From Natrialbaceae archaeon Tc-Br11_E2g14 (lineage in GTDB: Archaea; Halobacteriota; Halobacteria; Halobacteriales; Natrialbaceae), in assembly GCA_001564275.1 (NCBI GenBank), contig LKND01000010.1, positions 1 to 46,357 of the forward strand: a stretch of DNA of 46,357 nucleotides, given 5' to 3'. Both the position numbers and the translations under genes were made by a program. Positions 35,144 through 42,895 of the stretch are shown here, piece after piece. Numbering within the stretch: the stretch's first letter is position 1; each line of letters begins with the position of its first letter. A model generated the notes under the pieces. The model made no database searches and was not told the origin of the DNA. It saw only the letters and a program-made list of their open reading frames with translations.

Positions 35144-35683
35144 ATGGAACTCCCCACGCCGACGGACCTCAAACAGCGCCGCCACGACCTCGAGTTGACC
35201 CAGAGCGAACTGGCCGACCGGGCCGACGTGTCACAGCCCCTGATCGCCCGCATTGAGGGCGGGGACGTCGATCCCCGGCTGTCCACGTTGCGCCGCATCG
35301 TCAACGCGCTGGAGGAGGCAGAGAGCGACGTCATCAGAGCAGCGGACCTCATGCACGAACACGTCGTCAGCGTTGCACCGGACGACTCCGTGCGTGAGGC
35401 CGCCCACCTGATGGAACAGGAGGCCTACTCGCAACTGGCAGTGATCCAGAACGGGATTCCCGTGGGCTCGATCAGCCAGAGCGAACTGGTCCATCTCGAC
35501 GAGGACGCCCGGAACGAACCCGTCGCCGAACACATGGCCGAGAGCTTCCCGACGGTGTCGAAAGACGCGACCCTCGACGAGATCAGCAACCTCCTGGATC
35601 ACTACAAGGCAGTGATGATCACGGAAGCCGGGCAGACGGTCGGAATCATCACCGAGGCGGACCTGGCGGCACGGCTGTCCTGA
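35144..35683 (+). CDS. XRE-type HTH regulator with two CBS domains
   Basis: 179 residues from ATG 35144. Residues 7-57 are a Cro/CI-like helix-turn-helix (LKQRRHDLELTQSELADRAD, VSQPLIARIEGGDVDPRLST). Two CBS domains follow (about 68-120 and 128-178: AADLMHEHVVSVAPDDSVRE, QLAVIQNGIPVGSISQSELV, FPTVSKDATLDEISNLLDHY, VGIITEADLAARLS). CBS pairs bind adenosine nucleotides, so this is probably a transcription regulator sensing energy or nucleotide state. This HTH-CBS combination is common in Archaea. The upstream frame to 34886 overlaps DUF555 and is a shadow. CTATTACCTG (35121-35130) is about 20 bases upstream. Confidence 0.9.
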   Translation: MELPTPTDLKQRRHDLELTQSELADRADVSQPLIARIEGGDVDPRLSTLRRIVNALEEAESDVIRAADLMHEHVVSVAPDDSVREAAHLMEQEAYSQLAVIQNGIPVGSISQSELVHLDEDARNEPVAEHMAESFPTVSKDATLDEISNLLDHYKAVMITEAGQTVGIITEADLAARLS

Positions 35684-35824
35684 CCGACGTGGCGCTTCGA
35701 GGGGGATCGTTGCTCGGACTCGGCGTGGTGGTCAGTTCCAGGTTCAGCCTTCGCACGATCCGTCACGACCCAGGGACCGAAGCCACCCGGAACACCTTTT
35801 GTCCTGACGGCAGTCACCTCGAGT

Positions 35825-36676
35825 ATGATCGACGAGACGGCCGAGGAGATCAGGGAGATGCAGACACACAGTTCCTCGGTGGTGGCGGTGAAGGCCACGC
35901 GAGCACTCACCGAACTGACGGAGCGGGAGTTCGCGACGGTCGAGGAGTACACGCGTGCCCTCGAGCGCAACGCGGCGGTGTTGCGTCGAGCAAACCCATC
36001 CCACGCGTCCCTCCAGAACGCCGTCCGGGAGGTCGTCCACCAGGTCGAGGCCGACGACCCCGAGACGGTCGAGGCGGCGAAGACGCTGACCGAGACCGCC
36101 ATCCAGGACGTCGTCGCCCGTGTGGAGGCTGGCAAAACGAGAGCCGCCGAGAACGCCCTCGAGTACCTCTCCGACGGCGAGACTATTCTGACACACGACT
36201 ATTCCTCGACGGTGATCGAGGCACTCGAGCAAGCGACCGCACGAGGGATGACCTTCGACGTCTACGCCACTGAGGCTCGACCACGTTACATCGGCCGGAA
36301 GACCGCCCGTCGACTCGCGACCCTCGACGGCGTCGAGGTCACCCTCATCACCGATAGCGCACACGGTCACTTTCTCGAGGGCTGTACTCGCGTCCTACTT
36401 GGGATGGACTGTATCGTCGACGGGTTCCTCTACAACCGGGTCGGCACCTTCCCAATCGCCTCGACGGCGGCCCAGCTCGACGTCCCGGTCACGGTGCTCG
36501 GCTCGGCGGCCAAGATCGTCACCGAGGGGTTCGCCTTCGAGAACGAGTATCGGACGCCCGTGGAGGTGATGGCGGAACCGGCCGAAGGGTTCGCCATCGA
36601 AAACCCGGCCTACGATGCAACGCCGGTGTCGCTGCTCGAGAGTGCGATCACTGACGAGGGGCGACGGACGTTTTAA
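35825..36676 (+). CDS. eIF2B alpha/beta/delta-like protein (R15P isomerase family)
   Basis: 283 residues of the eIF2B/ribose-1,5-bisphosphate isomerase/MtnA fold. Core: VEAGKTRAAENALEYLSDGE, YATEARPRYIGRKTARRLA, ITDSAHGHFLEGCTRVLLGM, DCIVDGFLYNRVGTFPIAST and VTVLGSAAKI. Asp195 matches a conserved catalytic Asp. In Thermococcus R15P isomerase the catalytic Cys133 lies in a THCHS-type motif; here the motif is ILTHDYSSTV with Asp125 at that place. It is also shorter than the ~320 residues of that enzyme. It may therefore be a regulatory or eIF2B-like paralogue rather than the AMP-pathway isomerase. CCTTTTGTC around 35796-35804 gives leaderless spacing. Confidence 0.82.
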   Translation: MIDETAEEIREMQTHSSSVVAVKATRALTELTEREFATVEEYTRALERNAAVLRRANPSHASLQNAVREVVHQVEADDPETVEAAKTLTETAIQDVVARVEAGKTRAAENALEYLSDGETILTHDYSSTVIEALEQATARGMTFDVYATEARPRYIGRKTARRLATLDGVEVTLITDSAHGHFLEGCTRVLLGMDCIVDGFLYNRVGTFPIASTAAQLDVPVTVLGSAAKIVTEGFAFENEYRTPVEVMAEPAEGFAIENPAYDATPVSLLESAITDEGRRTF

Positions 36677-36857
36677 CCGGCGGTCCTCGGCCATTTCCAT
36701 CGGGTGCCGTCAGTCGTGTTGCGGCGGCGGCCGACCTGGGGTCCGAACGTCGGCCCCGCCACACTTCTTTGTGGTCCGTCCGTCCACGTCCTGAGCGTTC
36801 ACCCCCTCGGGAGCGATAGAGAGATTCAAGGGGCCAGCGCGTGCCTTGACGAACGAA

Positions 36858-37772
36858 ATGCGTGACGATCACCTGCTCACGAGCAAACACCTCACACGGG
36901 CGGACATCGAGGGCATCCTCGATCGGGCGGCCGAGATCGACGCCGATCCCGGGGCGCTCGCCGGCAAGCACGACGGGAGCCTCCTGGGACTCCTTTTTTT
37001 CGAGCCCAGCACCCGGACGAAGATGAGCTTCGAGACCGCGATGAAACGACTCGGCGGTGACGTCGTCGACATGGGATCGGTCGAATCCTCGAGCGTCAAG
37101 AAGGGGGAGACCCTCGCGGACACCGTCAGGGTCATCGAGGGGTACGCCGACGCTCTCGTCGTTCGTCACCCGCGTCAGGGGGCCGCGAAGATGGCCAGTG
37201 AGTTCGTCGACGTGCCGTTGATCAACGCCGGTGATGGCGCCGGTCACCATCCAACCCAGACGTTGCTCGACCTCTACACCATGCGGGAGGCCGCTGGGCT
37301 GGACGACCTCTCGGTCGGCATCATGGGCGACCTGAAGTACGGGCGGACGGTCCACTCGCTGGCGTACGCCCTCTCGAACTTCGATGTCCAGCAACACTTC
37401 ATCAGCCCGGAGAGCCTGCAACTCCCCCGCGAGGTGGTGTACGACCTTCACCAGCAGGGGGCATCCGTCCGCGAACACGAGCATCTCGACGCCGTCCTCG
37501 AGACGCTCGATGTCCTCTACGTGACTCGCATCCAGCGCGAACGGTTCCCGGACGAAAACGAGTATCAGAAAATTGCGGGCGAGTACCAGATCGACATGGC
37601 GACGCTGGAGGATGCCACACCCGAGTTGACGATCATGCATCCGCTGCCGCGGGTGGACGAGATCGACCCGGCGATCGACGACACCGATCACGCGGCCTAC
37701 TTCGAGCAGGCACACAACGGCGTGCCCGTGCGGATGGCCCTCCTCGATCAATTTCTGGGGGGGTCAGCATGA
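36858..37772 (+). CDS. pyrB: Aspartate carbamoyltransferase catalytic subunit
   Basis: 304 residues from ATG 36858; the frame reaches back to TTG 36846, but TTCAAG at 36825-36830 favours the ATG. Catalyses carbamoyl phosphate plus aspartate to carbamoylaspartate in pyrimidine synthesis. Carbamoyl phosphate loop [15 protein letters not shown], the Ser-Lys loop [45 protein letters not shown], and the aspartate site near [10 protein letters not shown] and HPLPRVDEI are all present. Its stop overlaps the pyrI start by 4 bases, so both subunits are made together. Confidence 0.96.
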   Translation: MRDDHLLTSKHLTRADIEGILDRAAEIDADPGALAGKHDGSLLGLLFFEPSTRTKMSFETAMKRLGGDVVDMGSVESSSVKKGETLADTVRVIEGYADALVVRHPRQGAAKMASEFVDVPLINAGDGAGHHPTQTLLDLYTMREAAGLDDLSVGIMGDLKYGRTVHSLAYALSNFDVQQHFISPESLQLPREVVYDLHQQGASVREHEHLDAVLETLDVLYVTRIQRERFPDENEYQKIAGEYQIDMATLEDATPELTIMHPLPRVDEIDPAIDDTDHAAYFEQAHNGVPVRMALLDQFLGGSA

Positions 37773-38236
37773 GCAGCGACGATCACGAACTCCGTGTCAG
37801 CAAGATTCGAAACGGGACGGTCATCGATCACGTCCGTGGCGGCCAGGCGCTGAACGTGTTGGCCATCCTCGGGATCGATGGCACCCAGAACGAGCAGGTC
37901 TCCATCGGGATGAACGTCCCTTCCGACCGCCTCGCCCGCAAGGATATCGTGAAGGTCGAAGATCGGGAGTTGAGCCAGGAGGAAGTCGACGTCATCTCAC
38001 TGATCGCACCCGACGCCACGATCAACATCGTGCGTGACTACGACGTGACCAGCAAACACCGCGTCGAGCGCCCGTGTCAGGTCGAGGGCGTGTTGACCTG
38101 CCCGAACACCACCTGTATCACGACCGAGGACGAACCTGTGACCTCCCGCTTCGAGGTCCTCGACGACGGTGTCCGGTGTACGTACTGTGGCACCATTGTC
38201 CGCGATGGCATCGCCGACCTGATCGGCTCACGGTAG
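37769..38236 (+). CDS. pyrI: Aspartate carbamoyltransferase regulatory subunit
   Basis: 155 residues, starting in the ATGA overlap with pyrB. The nucleotide-binding domain (residues 8-100, [33 protein letters not shown]) binds ATP/CTP in the family. The zinc domain has Cys111, Cys116, Cys137 and Cys140 ([13 protein letters not shown]) and joins the catalytic subunit. With pyrB it makes the allosteric form of the enzyme. Confidence 0.97.
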   Translation: MSSDDHELRVSKIRNGTVIDHVRGGQALNVLAILGIDGTQNEQVSIGMNVPSDRLARKDIVKVEDRELSQEEVDVISLIAPDATINIVRDYDVTSKHRVERPCQVEGVLTCPNTTCITTEDEPVTSRFEVLDDGVRCTYCGTIVRDGIADLIGSR

Positions 38237-38305
38237 TTCGCTCGCGGTCCATCTTCACGATGAAGGCCACCCCACGGATGATCAGCAGTTCGAGAACGTC
38301 CAGAA

Positions 38306-38315
38306 TCGCTAAGTG
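38306..38315 (+). promoter_or_regulatory. TATA box of the 35-residue membrane protein
   Basis: AATCGCTAAGTG is about 30 bases before ATG 38342, the leaderless spacing. Confidence 0.45.
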
Positions 38316-38341
38316 GGTACCGTGCCAACGTGGATGTGGAC

Positions 38342-38449
38342 ATGTCGCGAATGCTTAAAGTGCTGCTCGTGCTCGTGGTGGTCGTCGTGCTCTGGAAGGT
38401 CGTGTTCAGCACCTCCGAAGTCGACGTCGAGTACGATCCAATCGAGTGA
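38342..38449 (+). CDS. 35-residue single-helix membrane protein
   Basis: Translation begins MSRMLKVLLVLVVVVVLWKV, followed by VFSTSEVDVEYDPIE and a stop. A positive N-terminus, one membrane helix (5-22) and an acidic tail of about 12 residues make an obvious membrane protein, and the acidic tail matches this halophilic proteome. It has its own TATA box and lies 105 bases after pyrI. I know no named function. It is easily missed by gene callers. Confidence 0.65.
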   Translation: MSRMLKVLLVLVVVVVLWKVVFSTSEVDVEYDPIE

Positions 38450-38592
38450 TCGTCGCTGGCTAACGGGGGAGTCCCTGGCCCCAGCGCTCGCCGCCGGCAG
38501 ACGGATCGAGCTGCCCGCCGTCAGGGCTCCACCCGAACGGACACGACCGCCACACCAGAACCGCTTACCGTCTCGAGGCCCTACATCCCGGT

Positions 38593-39426
38593 ATGTATGG
38601 CGTCGTGACGCGAAATCCCGACGAAGTCGCGTGGGACGACTTCGACCGGGCATTCTACGAGGTCAAGGACGTGACCGGTCGGTCAGCCGAACCACTCCCG
38701 GATGCGGTGAACATGGTCTCCTGTTTCGGGGACAACGCGGCGGCCGACGCAGAACCGTCGCTGGTGCCCGTCGACGACCAGGGTCGGCCAGCCACCCGCG
38801 AGCGAACGTACTTCGACTGGGCGTACATCTGCCCCACTCGCGAGGAGTATCGTGAGGGGCTGCTCGAGATCATCGACGACTGTGTGGCGGTCAACGAGGA
38901 CGTTCGACTCGACGACGTCGGCTTTCCTCGCCCGGAGTACTGTCGATGTGACGTCTGTGAGGCGGCCTTCGCCGAGAGCGAGTACGACGACCGCTTCGCC
39001 TGGCGGGCGGCCGTAATAACTGACTTCGTTGCCGACGCAACTGCACACATCCCCGGCAAGACCTATCTGACCTGTTACCCCGACCCCTATCCAGGCCACC
39101 TCTACGAACGCGCCGGCCTCGATCTCGAGGCCCTCGAAGCCCACGTCGACGAGTTCGTCGTTCCGCTGTACGACATGGCCTACGAAACGACCTACTGGCT
39201 GGAGGTAATCGCGAAGGGGTTCCAGAGCCAGCTCGACATCCCGTTTAGCATCGAGCTCTACGCGATCGACATCGAACTCGAGAACCTCCGGAAGGCCACG
39301 GAGGTTGCCAGCGCCTACGCGAACGACGTCTACTTCGGCTACGAGGCGAGCAACGCACGGGCGACGCTCAGGCGCATGAAAGCCGATGCCCGCGAGGGAG
39401 TGTCCCACGGCGACCCCTCGCGGTGA
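38593..39426 (+). CDS. Putative TIM-barrel glycosidase-like protein with CxCxxC motif
   Basis: 277 residues, no signal peptide. The central block TYFDWAYICPTREEYREGLL...DDVGFPRPEYCRCDVCEAAF resembles uncharacterised glycosyl-hydrolase-like TIM barrels: a strand ending in CP, a helix, a strand with Asp-Asp-x-x-Phe-Pro, then a CxCxxC...F unit (Cys117, Cys119, Cys122). KTYLTCYPDPYPGHLYERAG, VDEFVVPLYDMAYETTYW and VYFGYEASNARATLRRM would be later barrel strands. Family identity and function are not established. A TATA-like CGCTTACCG (38561-38569) gives leaderless spacing. It could have another function on the same fold. Confidence 0.7.
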   Translation: MYGVVTRNPDEVAWDDFDRAFYEVKDVTGRSAEPLPDAVNMVSCFGDNAAADAEPSLVPVDDQGRPATRERTYFDWAYICPTREEYREGLLEIIDDCVAVNEDVRLDDVGFPRPEYCRCDVCEAAFAESEYDDRFAWRAAVITDFVADATAHIPGKTYLTCYPDPYPGHLYERAGLDLEALEAHVDEFVVPLYDMAYETTYWLEVIAKGFQSQLDIPFSIELYAIDIELENLRKATEVASAYANDVYFGYEASNARATLRRMKADAREGVSHGDPSR

Positions 39427-39478
39427 GGACGCGGCCGGCCACCGGTGGGGACCGCGACAGCGTTCCCCCTCAGCTATC

Positions 39479-39560
39479 GTAGCCACTGCAAGTCATTGCA
39501 CACCTGATCGCCAGACGTATCGGCGATCAGTGTGTGAATCGTTACAGTTGTTACTATACT
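39479..39560 (+). repeat. Conserved-flank hairpin element, copy 1
   Basis: The left flank 39479-39503 ends in GTCATTGCACAC and the right flank 39533-39558 contains GAATCGTTACAGTTG. Between them CTGATCGCC (39504-39512) pairs with GGCGATCAG (39522-39530) around a 9-base loop, and CACAC (39499-39503) can pair with GTGTG (39532-39536) past one bulged T, so 14 pairs in all. The two flanks are themselves partly complementary. Copy 2 shares both flanks but not the core. It lies between two plus-strand genes. Confidence 0.7.
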
Positions 39561-39604
39561 CTGTCCCCACCTCCGACGACGCTTCCTCGGCGCGAATTCG
39601 CCCT

Positions 39605-39620
39605 AGCTGTCTAGACAGCT
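39605..39620. promoter_or_regulatory. 16-base perfect palindrome upstream of the 3-dehydroquinate synthase gene
   Basis: AGCTGTCTAGACAGCT is identical to its reverse complement. It contains CTAG, which is usually rare in haloarchaeal DNA. It is about 70 bases upstream of the TATA-like TTCAAG (39689-39694), a fitting place for an activator or repressor site. Confidence 0.45.
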
Positions 39621-39718
39621 CCCCACTCGAGCGGGCACAGCCGAGGGTGACCTCGAGCGGACGGGAAAACCCTGACGAAGTCGCCACGTTCAAGCCACCT
39701 CCGTTCGACGGCCACAGT

Positions 39719-40897
39719 ATGACACGCACGGTCTGGGTCAAAGCCGACGACACTGTCGGTGACTGGGACGCCCGTCGCGAGCGCATCACGACTGCCCTCG
39801 AGGCCGGGGCCGACTGGGTACTGGTCGACGAGGCTGACGTCGCTCGAGTTCGCGAGCTCGGGGAGATATCGGTCGCCGCGTTCCGAACCGACGGCGACGT
39901 GAGTTTGATCGACGATGCCGAACCCGAAGCATCGAGCGCCAAACCCGATGCGTACGTGATCGGCAAAGACGGCGAGGGTGACGGGACGATCGAACTGCCG
40001 ACCGATTTCTCGGGGTCCGCCGACCTCTCGACACTGCGTCGCGAGAGTCAGGTCGAAAGCGGGGCGTACGTTCGCATTTTGGGCAAGGACTACGAGGAAT
40101 TCGCGGAGGCTGCCGCCGAAGCCACAGCGCACACCATCGTCATCGGCGAGGACTGGACGATCATCCCCCTCGAGAACCTCATCGCCCGAATCGGCGAGGA
40201 GACGAACCTCATCGCTGGCGTCACGACGGCTGCGGAGGCACAAACGGCCTTCGAAACGCTCGAGATCGGAGCCGATGGGGTCTTGCTCGACAGCGGCGAT
40301 CCCGACGAGATCCGGCGCACGGTCGAGGTTCGGGAGGCGGCCGAACGGGAAACGCTCGACCTCGAATGGGGAACCGTCGTCGAGGTCGAACCCGTTGGCT
40401 CGGCCGATCGGGTCTGTGTCGACACTGGCAACCTGTTCGAACACGACGAGGGGATGCTCATCGGCTCGATGTCCCGTGGGCTGGTCTTCGTCCACGCCGA
40501 AACCGCGGACTCGCCGTACGTCGCCTCCCGGCCGTTCCGGGTCAACGCTGGTGCGGTCCACGCTTACGTGCGCACGCCCGAGGGCGGCACGAAGTACCTC
40601 TCGGAACTCAAAAGCGGCGACGAGGTACAGGTCGTCGACACCGAGGGGCACACCCGTGAGGCAATCGTGGGCCGGGTCAAAATCGAGAAGCGACCGATGT
40701 TCCGCGTCGCCCTCGAGACCGCAGCCGGGGACCGCATCGAAACGCTGTTGCAGAACGCCGAGACGATCAAGGTCGCCACGAAAGACGGCCGTCGGGCGGT
40801 CACGGACCTCTCGCCAGGTGACGAACTCGCGCTCTACTACGAGGATACCGCCCGCCACTTCGGCGAGGCGGTCGACGAGAGCATCATCGAGAAGTGA
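39719..40897 (+). CDS. aroB': 3-dehydroquinate synthase II
   Basis: 392 residues from ATG 39719; the frame extends to 39386 but that part covers the repeat element. This archaeal enzyme makes 3-dehydroquinate from an aldol product of aspartate semialdehyde and a deoxy-keto sugar phosphate, the alternative entry to the shikimate pathway. Family marks: MTRTVWVKADDTVGDWDARR, WTIIPLENLIARIGEETNLI, GADGVLLDSGDPDEIRRTVE, DRVCVDTGNLFEHDEGMLIG, RPFRVNAGAVHAYVRTPEGG, GTKYLSELKSGDEVQVVD and the C-terminal KIEKRPMFRVALETAAGD. Full length. TTCAAG at 39689-39694 fits a leaderless start. Its usual partner enzyme (the aldolase) is not nearby. Confidence 0.94.
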   Translation: MTRTVWVKADDTVGDWDARRERITTALEAGADWVLVDEADVARVRELGEISVAAFRTDGDVSLIDDAEPEASSAKPDAYVIGKDGEGDGTIELPTDFSGSADLSTLRRESQVESGAYVRILGKDYEEFAEAAAEATAHTIVIGEDWTIIPLENLIARIGEETNLIAGVTTAAEAQTAFETLEIGADGVLLDSGDPDEIRRTVEVREAAERETLDLEWGTVVEVEPVGSADRVCVDTGNLFEHDEGMLIGSMSRGLVFVHAETADSPYVASRPFRVNAGAVHAYVRTPEGGTKYLSELKSGDEVQVVDTEGHTREAIVGRVKIEKRPMFRVALETAAGDRIETLLQNAETIKVATKDGRRAVTDLSPGDELALYYEDTARHFGEAVDESIIEK

Positions 40898-41025
40898 CCG
40901 AGCCGACGGCGATGGGGTGGGCGAGTCGAGGGGCACCCCTCGATCGGTACCAGACACGTCGTCTACAATCAAAACGCGTCACTCACATCCACTCGCGAGG
41001 GCTACAGCCACGCGTACGCCCTCGC

Positions 41026-41433
41026 TCAGGCGTGCTCTTCGCTCTCGGCCGGTGGCTCGAGACGCGCCGTACACCAGTGGCAGAACTCGAGGTCGGTGTC
41101 GAGTTCGCGGTTACAGTGTGGGCACGTCGGTCCCTCAACGTCGTTCGAGCCGATTGTCCCGAGGCCCCGGAAGAGCGCGTCCGTCGCCGCAAAAAGCACG
41201 AGGAAGCCGAACATGAATCGATCCAGCTGGCTCGTTTCCTGGGTCAGCGCCGTCCAGATGCCGTCGATGGAGGTCATCGCACTCAACTGATCCGTCGAGA
41301 ACGCGAGCGCGATAGCCATGACGAACAGTCCCGAAAAGAACATCGCCCGAACCCAGTCGCGGATAACTGCGTGGCCGATGCCAGGGAATAGAAGCGACAG
41401 CGAGGCGGCGATGAGTGCACGAGCCAGCGTCAT
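41026..41433 (-). CDS. Membrane protein with C-terminal zinc ribbon
   Basis: 135 residues. Membrane segments at about 5-22 (LIAASLSLLFPGIGHAVI), 29-46 (AMFFSGLFVMAIALAF) and 70-90. The tail carries a zinc ribbon with Cys104, Cys107, Cys118 and Cys121 (CPHCNRE..., FCHWC). Similar small zinc-ribbon membrane proteins are common in haloarchaea; role unknown. CGTTAAGG around 41461-41468 on this strand is about 28-35 bases upstream of ATG 41433. Convergent with the 3-dehydroquinate synthase gene. Confidence 0.78.
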   Translation of the reverse strand: MTLARALIAASLSLLFPGIGHAVIRDWVRAMFFSGLFVMAIALAFSTDQLSAMTSIDGIWTALTQETSQLDRFMFGFLVLFAATDALFRGLGTIGSNDVEGPTCPHCNRELDTDLEFCHWCTARLEPPAESEEHA

Positions 41434-41594
41434 GCTGTGGCCATCACTTGGTGACCGGGTCCCTTAACGTTGCGATTTCTGCGTGAACTGTTCAACCGAC
41501 TGGCTATTTCTCGAGCGAGGCTCGCTGTAATCACGTCCCGGCGCTCGCCACTACCGTATCGGGGGGCGCCGCTCCGTCGTGACACCGTTTCCAG

Positions 41595-42242
41595 TCAGGG
41601 ATGGGGGTCGTTTATATCGGGTGACGTGTCGACCGTAGGCGGGTCATTTCCGGCCCCCAGGCGGCCTTGCCGGAGGTGCCAGTGGTGGACGAGCGCCGAG
41701 ACCCCGAACATCACGAGCACGATCGTGGCCACGACCGACCCGGAGAGTCCATCGAACGGATAGCGCGCCGTCCAGGCAAGCCCGAGCAGGACCGCGCCCA
41801 CGCCGACCAGTCCGAGATAGAACTGACTCCACGGGATGTCGTGGGCGGGGACGTACTCGAGATACATCTGGACCTCGCGTGCTCCCTCGGTGAGTGTAAC
41901 GGTGCCACGCGATCGGTCGTAGTCGATGACGCCAGCCTCGTCGAGTTTGGGCAGGTGAGACTGTCGAAGTGCGGTGTAGACTCGCTTTCGTTGCTTCCAG
42001 GAGAGTCCCTCGACTGGTTGCTCGTACTCCCACTCCGAGAGCACGTCGACCAGGGTGCGAAGCTGGACTGCGCCCTCGTCGTGGCCCTTCAGATAGTGGA
42101 GCACCCAGCGACGTCGCTGGTTGCTCAACACGGTGAAGACTTCGTCCCTGCTCGGCCCGCTGTCGGTTCGGTCGGTACCCCCGGTGTCGTCGATAGTCTC
42201 GGTGATGGCGTTCACGTCACGTCCCCCTGCCCACACGGGCAT
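41595..42242 (-). CDS. Winged-helix regulator with two membrane helices (DUF7344-like)
   Basis: 215 residues from ATG 42242; a GTG at 42215 is an alternative. The N-terminal winged helix (about 30-125) has RDEVFTVLSNQRRRWVLHYL, then RKRVYTALRQSHLPKLDEAG and VIDYDRSRGTVTLTEGAREV, typical of haloarchaeal ArsR-like regulators. Two membrane helices follow (about 138-160, LGLVGVGAVLLGLAW; 166-187, GSVVATIVLVMFGVSALVHH), then a short tail. A membrane-bound transcription regulator is the simplest reading. Minus-strand ACTTAATGG at about 42268-42276 is 26-30 bases upstream, fitting leaderless ATG 42242. The plus-strand DUF1102 cluster is divergent from it across a 653-base spacer. Confidence 0.82.
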   Translation of the reverse strand: MPVWAGGRDVNAITETIDDTGGTDRTDSGPSRDEVFTVLSNQRRRWVLHYLKGHDEGAVQLRTLVDVLSEWEYEQPVEGLSWKQRKRVYTALRQSHLPKLDEAGVIDYDRSRGTVTLTEGAREVQMYLEYVPAHDIPWSQFYLGLVGVGAVLLGLAWTARYPFDGLSGSVVATIVLVMFGVSALVHHWHLRQGRLGAGNDPPTVDTSPDINDPHP

Positions 42243-42577
42243 CGGTTCGAGGGGACATGACAGTGTCCATTAAGTAATCGTCGCGTGTCACCGCACAACT
42301 GCTGGCTGTGCCAGCGCAGGCGATCCATACCGCCCGACGGTCGAAACGGGTGGTTGCCAACTCGGTGACTTGGACGAGTTTCGATACCGACGGTCGCGGA
42401 ACACGCAGTGGTCCGTGGAGCCATTGAAGCACTCGAGCGGTATTGGCTTCTCTCGAGTGGCTCACACGGTCTGTGAGACCACTGGATTGCCAACCGCCGA
42501 CGCGGAGCGGGTGGTCGGCTTCACCCGAGGATACCAGTCTCGATCGGATCGGCCACGGGCCAGTACCCACGACGATA

Positions 42578-42694
42578 GTAGCCACTGAACGTCATTGCAC
42601 ACTCCCTCACGACACCATGGCTCAGAACCGGTCACAAACCGGCTCTGAGCCGACTCGCTGTGAGGGTTGTAAATCGTTCCAATTGGTACTGTAG
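42578..42694 (+). repeat. Conserved-flank hairpin element, copy 2
   Basis: The left flank 42578-42602 matches copy 1 at 23 of 25 bases; the right flank 42667-42694 matches copy 1 at about 20 of 25 (AAATCGTTCCAATTGGTACT). The core is different: CCCTCAC (42604-42610) pairs with GTGAGGG (42660-42666), and inside it GGCTCAGAACCGGT (42619-42632) pairs with ACCGGCTCTGAGCC (42638-42651) with one mismatch and a 5-base loop. It is in the same orientation as copy 1, 3.1 kb away. Confidence 0.7.
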
Positions 42695-42773
42695 TTTGAC
42701 AACTATCGCTATCGGTGACTGGCCAGCGTGTGGCCGTAACCGGTGCCTGTGAAAACTGGAGCCGACGGCGGCG

Positions 42774-42815
42774 ACGTATATGCACGGACTGGAATCACTC
42801 CTTGCTGTGCATACA
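42774..42815 (+). promoter_or_regulatory. Inverted repeat over a TATA box upstream of the DUF1102 cluster
   Basis: GTATATGCAC (42776-42785) and GTGCATACAC (42807-42816) form an inverted repeat with one mismatch in ten. The left arm is the best TATA candidate for the cluster. A protein bound to both arms would cover the start of transcription near 42805. A leader of about 90 bases would precede ATG 42896. Confidence 0.4.
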
Positions 42816-42895
42816 CAAACCCCAGGAAATTGAGGGCGCACTCGAGCGAATCCACGAGCGGTCCCTGGTGGACCACGCGTGGTCGCCGACCAACC

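Larger units (their letters stand above)
42243..42895. other. 653-base spacer between regulator and DUF1102 cluster
   Basis: It holds the regulator promoter, a small hairpin GCTGGC/GCCAGC (42301-42315), element copy 2 (42578-42694) and the DUF1102 promoter region. Short frames such as 42370-42588 (ending in the repeat) have no recognisable content, so I call no gene. Part of 42330-42570 may be decayed coding DNA, but I cannot name a source. Confidence 0.5.

Noticed and set aside
36648-37751. Long minus-strand frame opposite pyrB
   Set aside because: Mirror of pyrB in GC-rich DNA; pyrB has clear family motifs and the antisense frame has none.
41644-42033. Antisense frames within the winged-helix regulator
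   Set aside because: Arg/Pro-rich shadow translation without family features.
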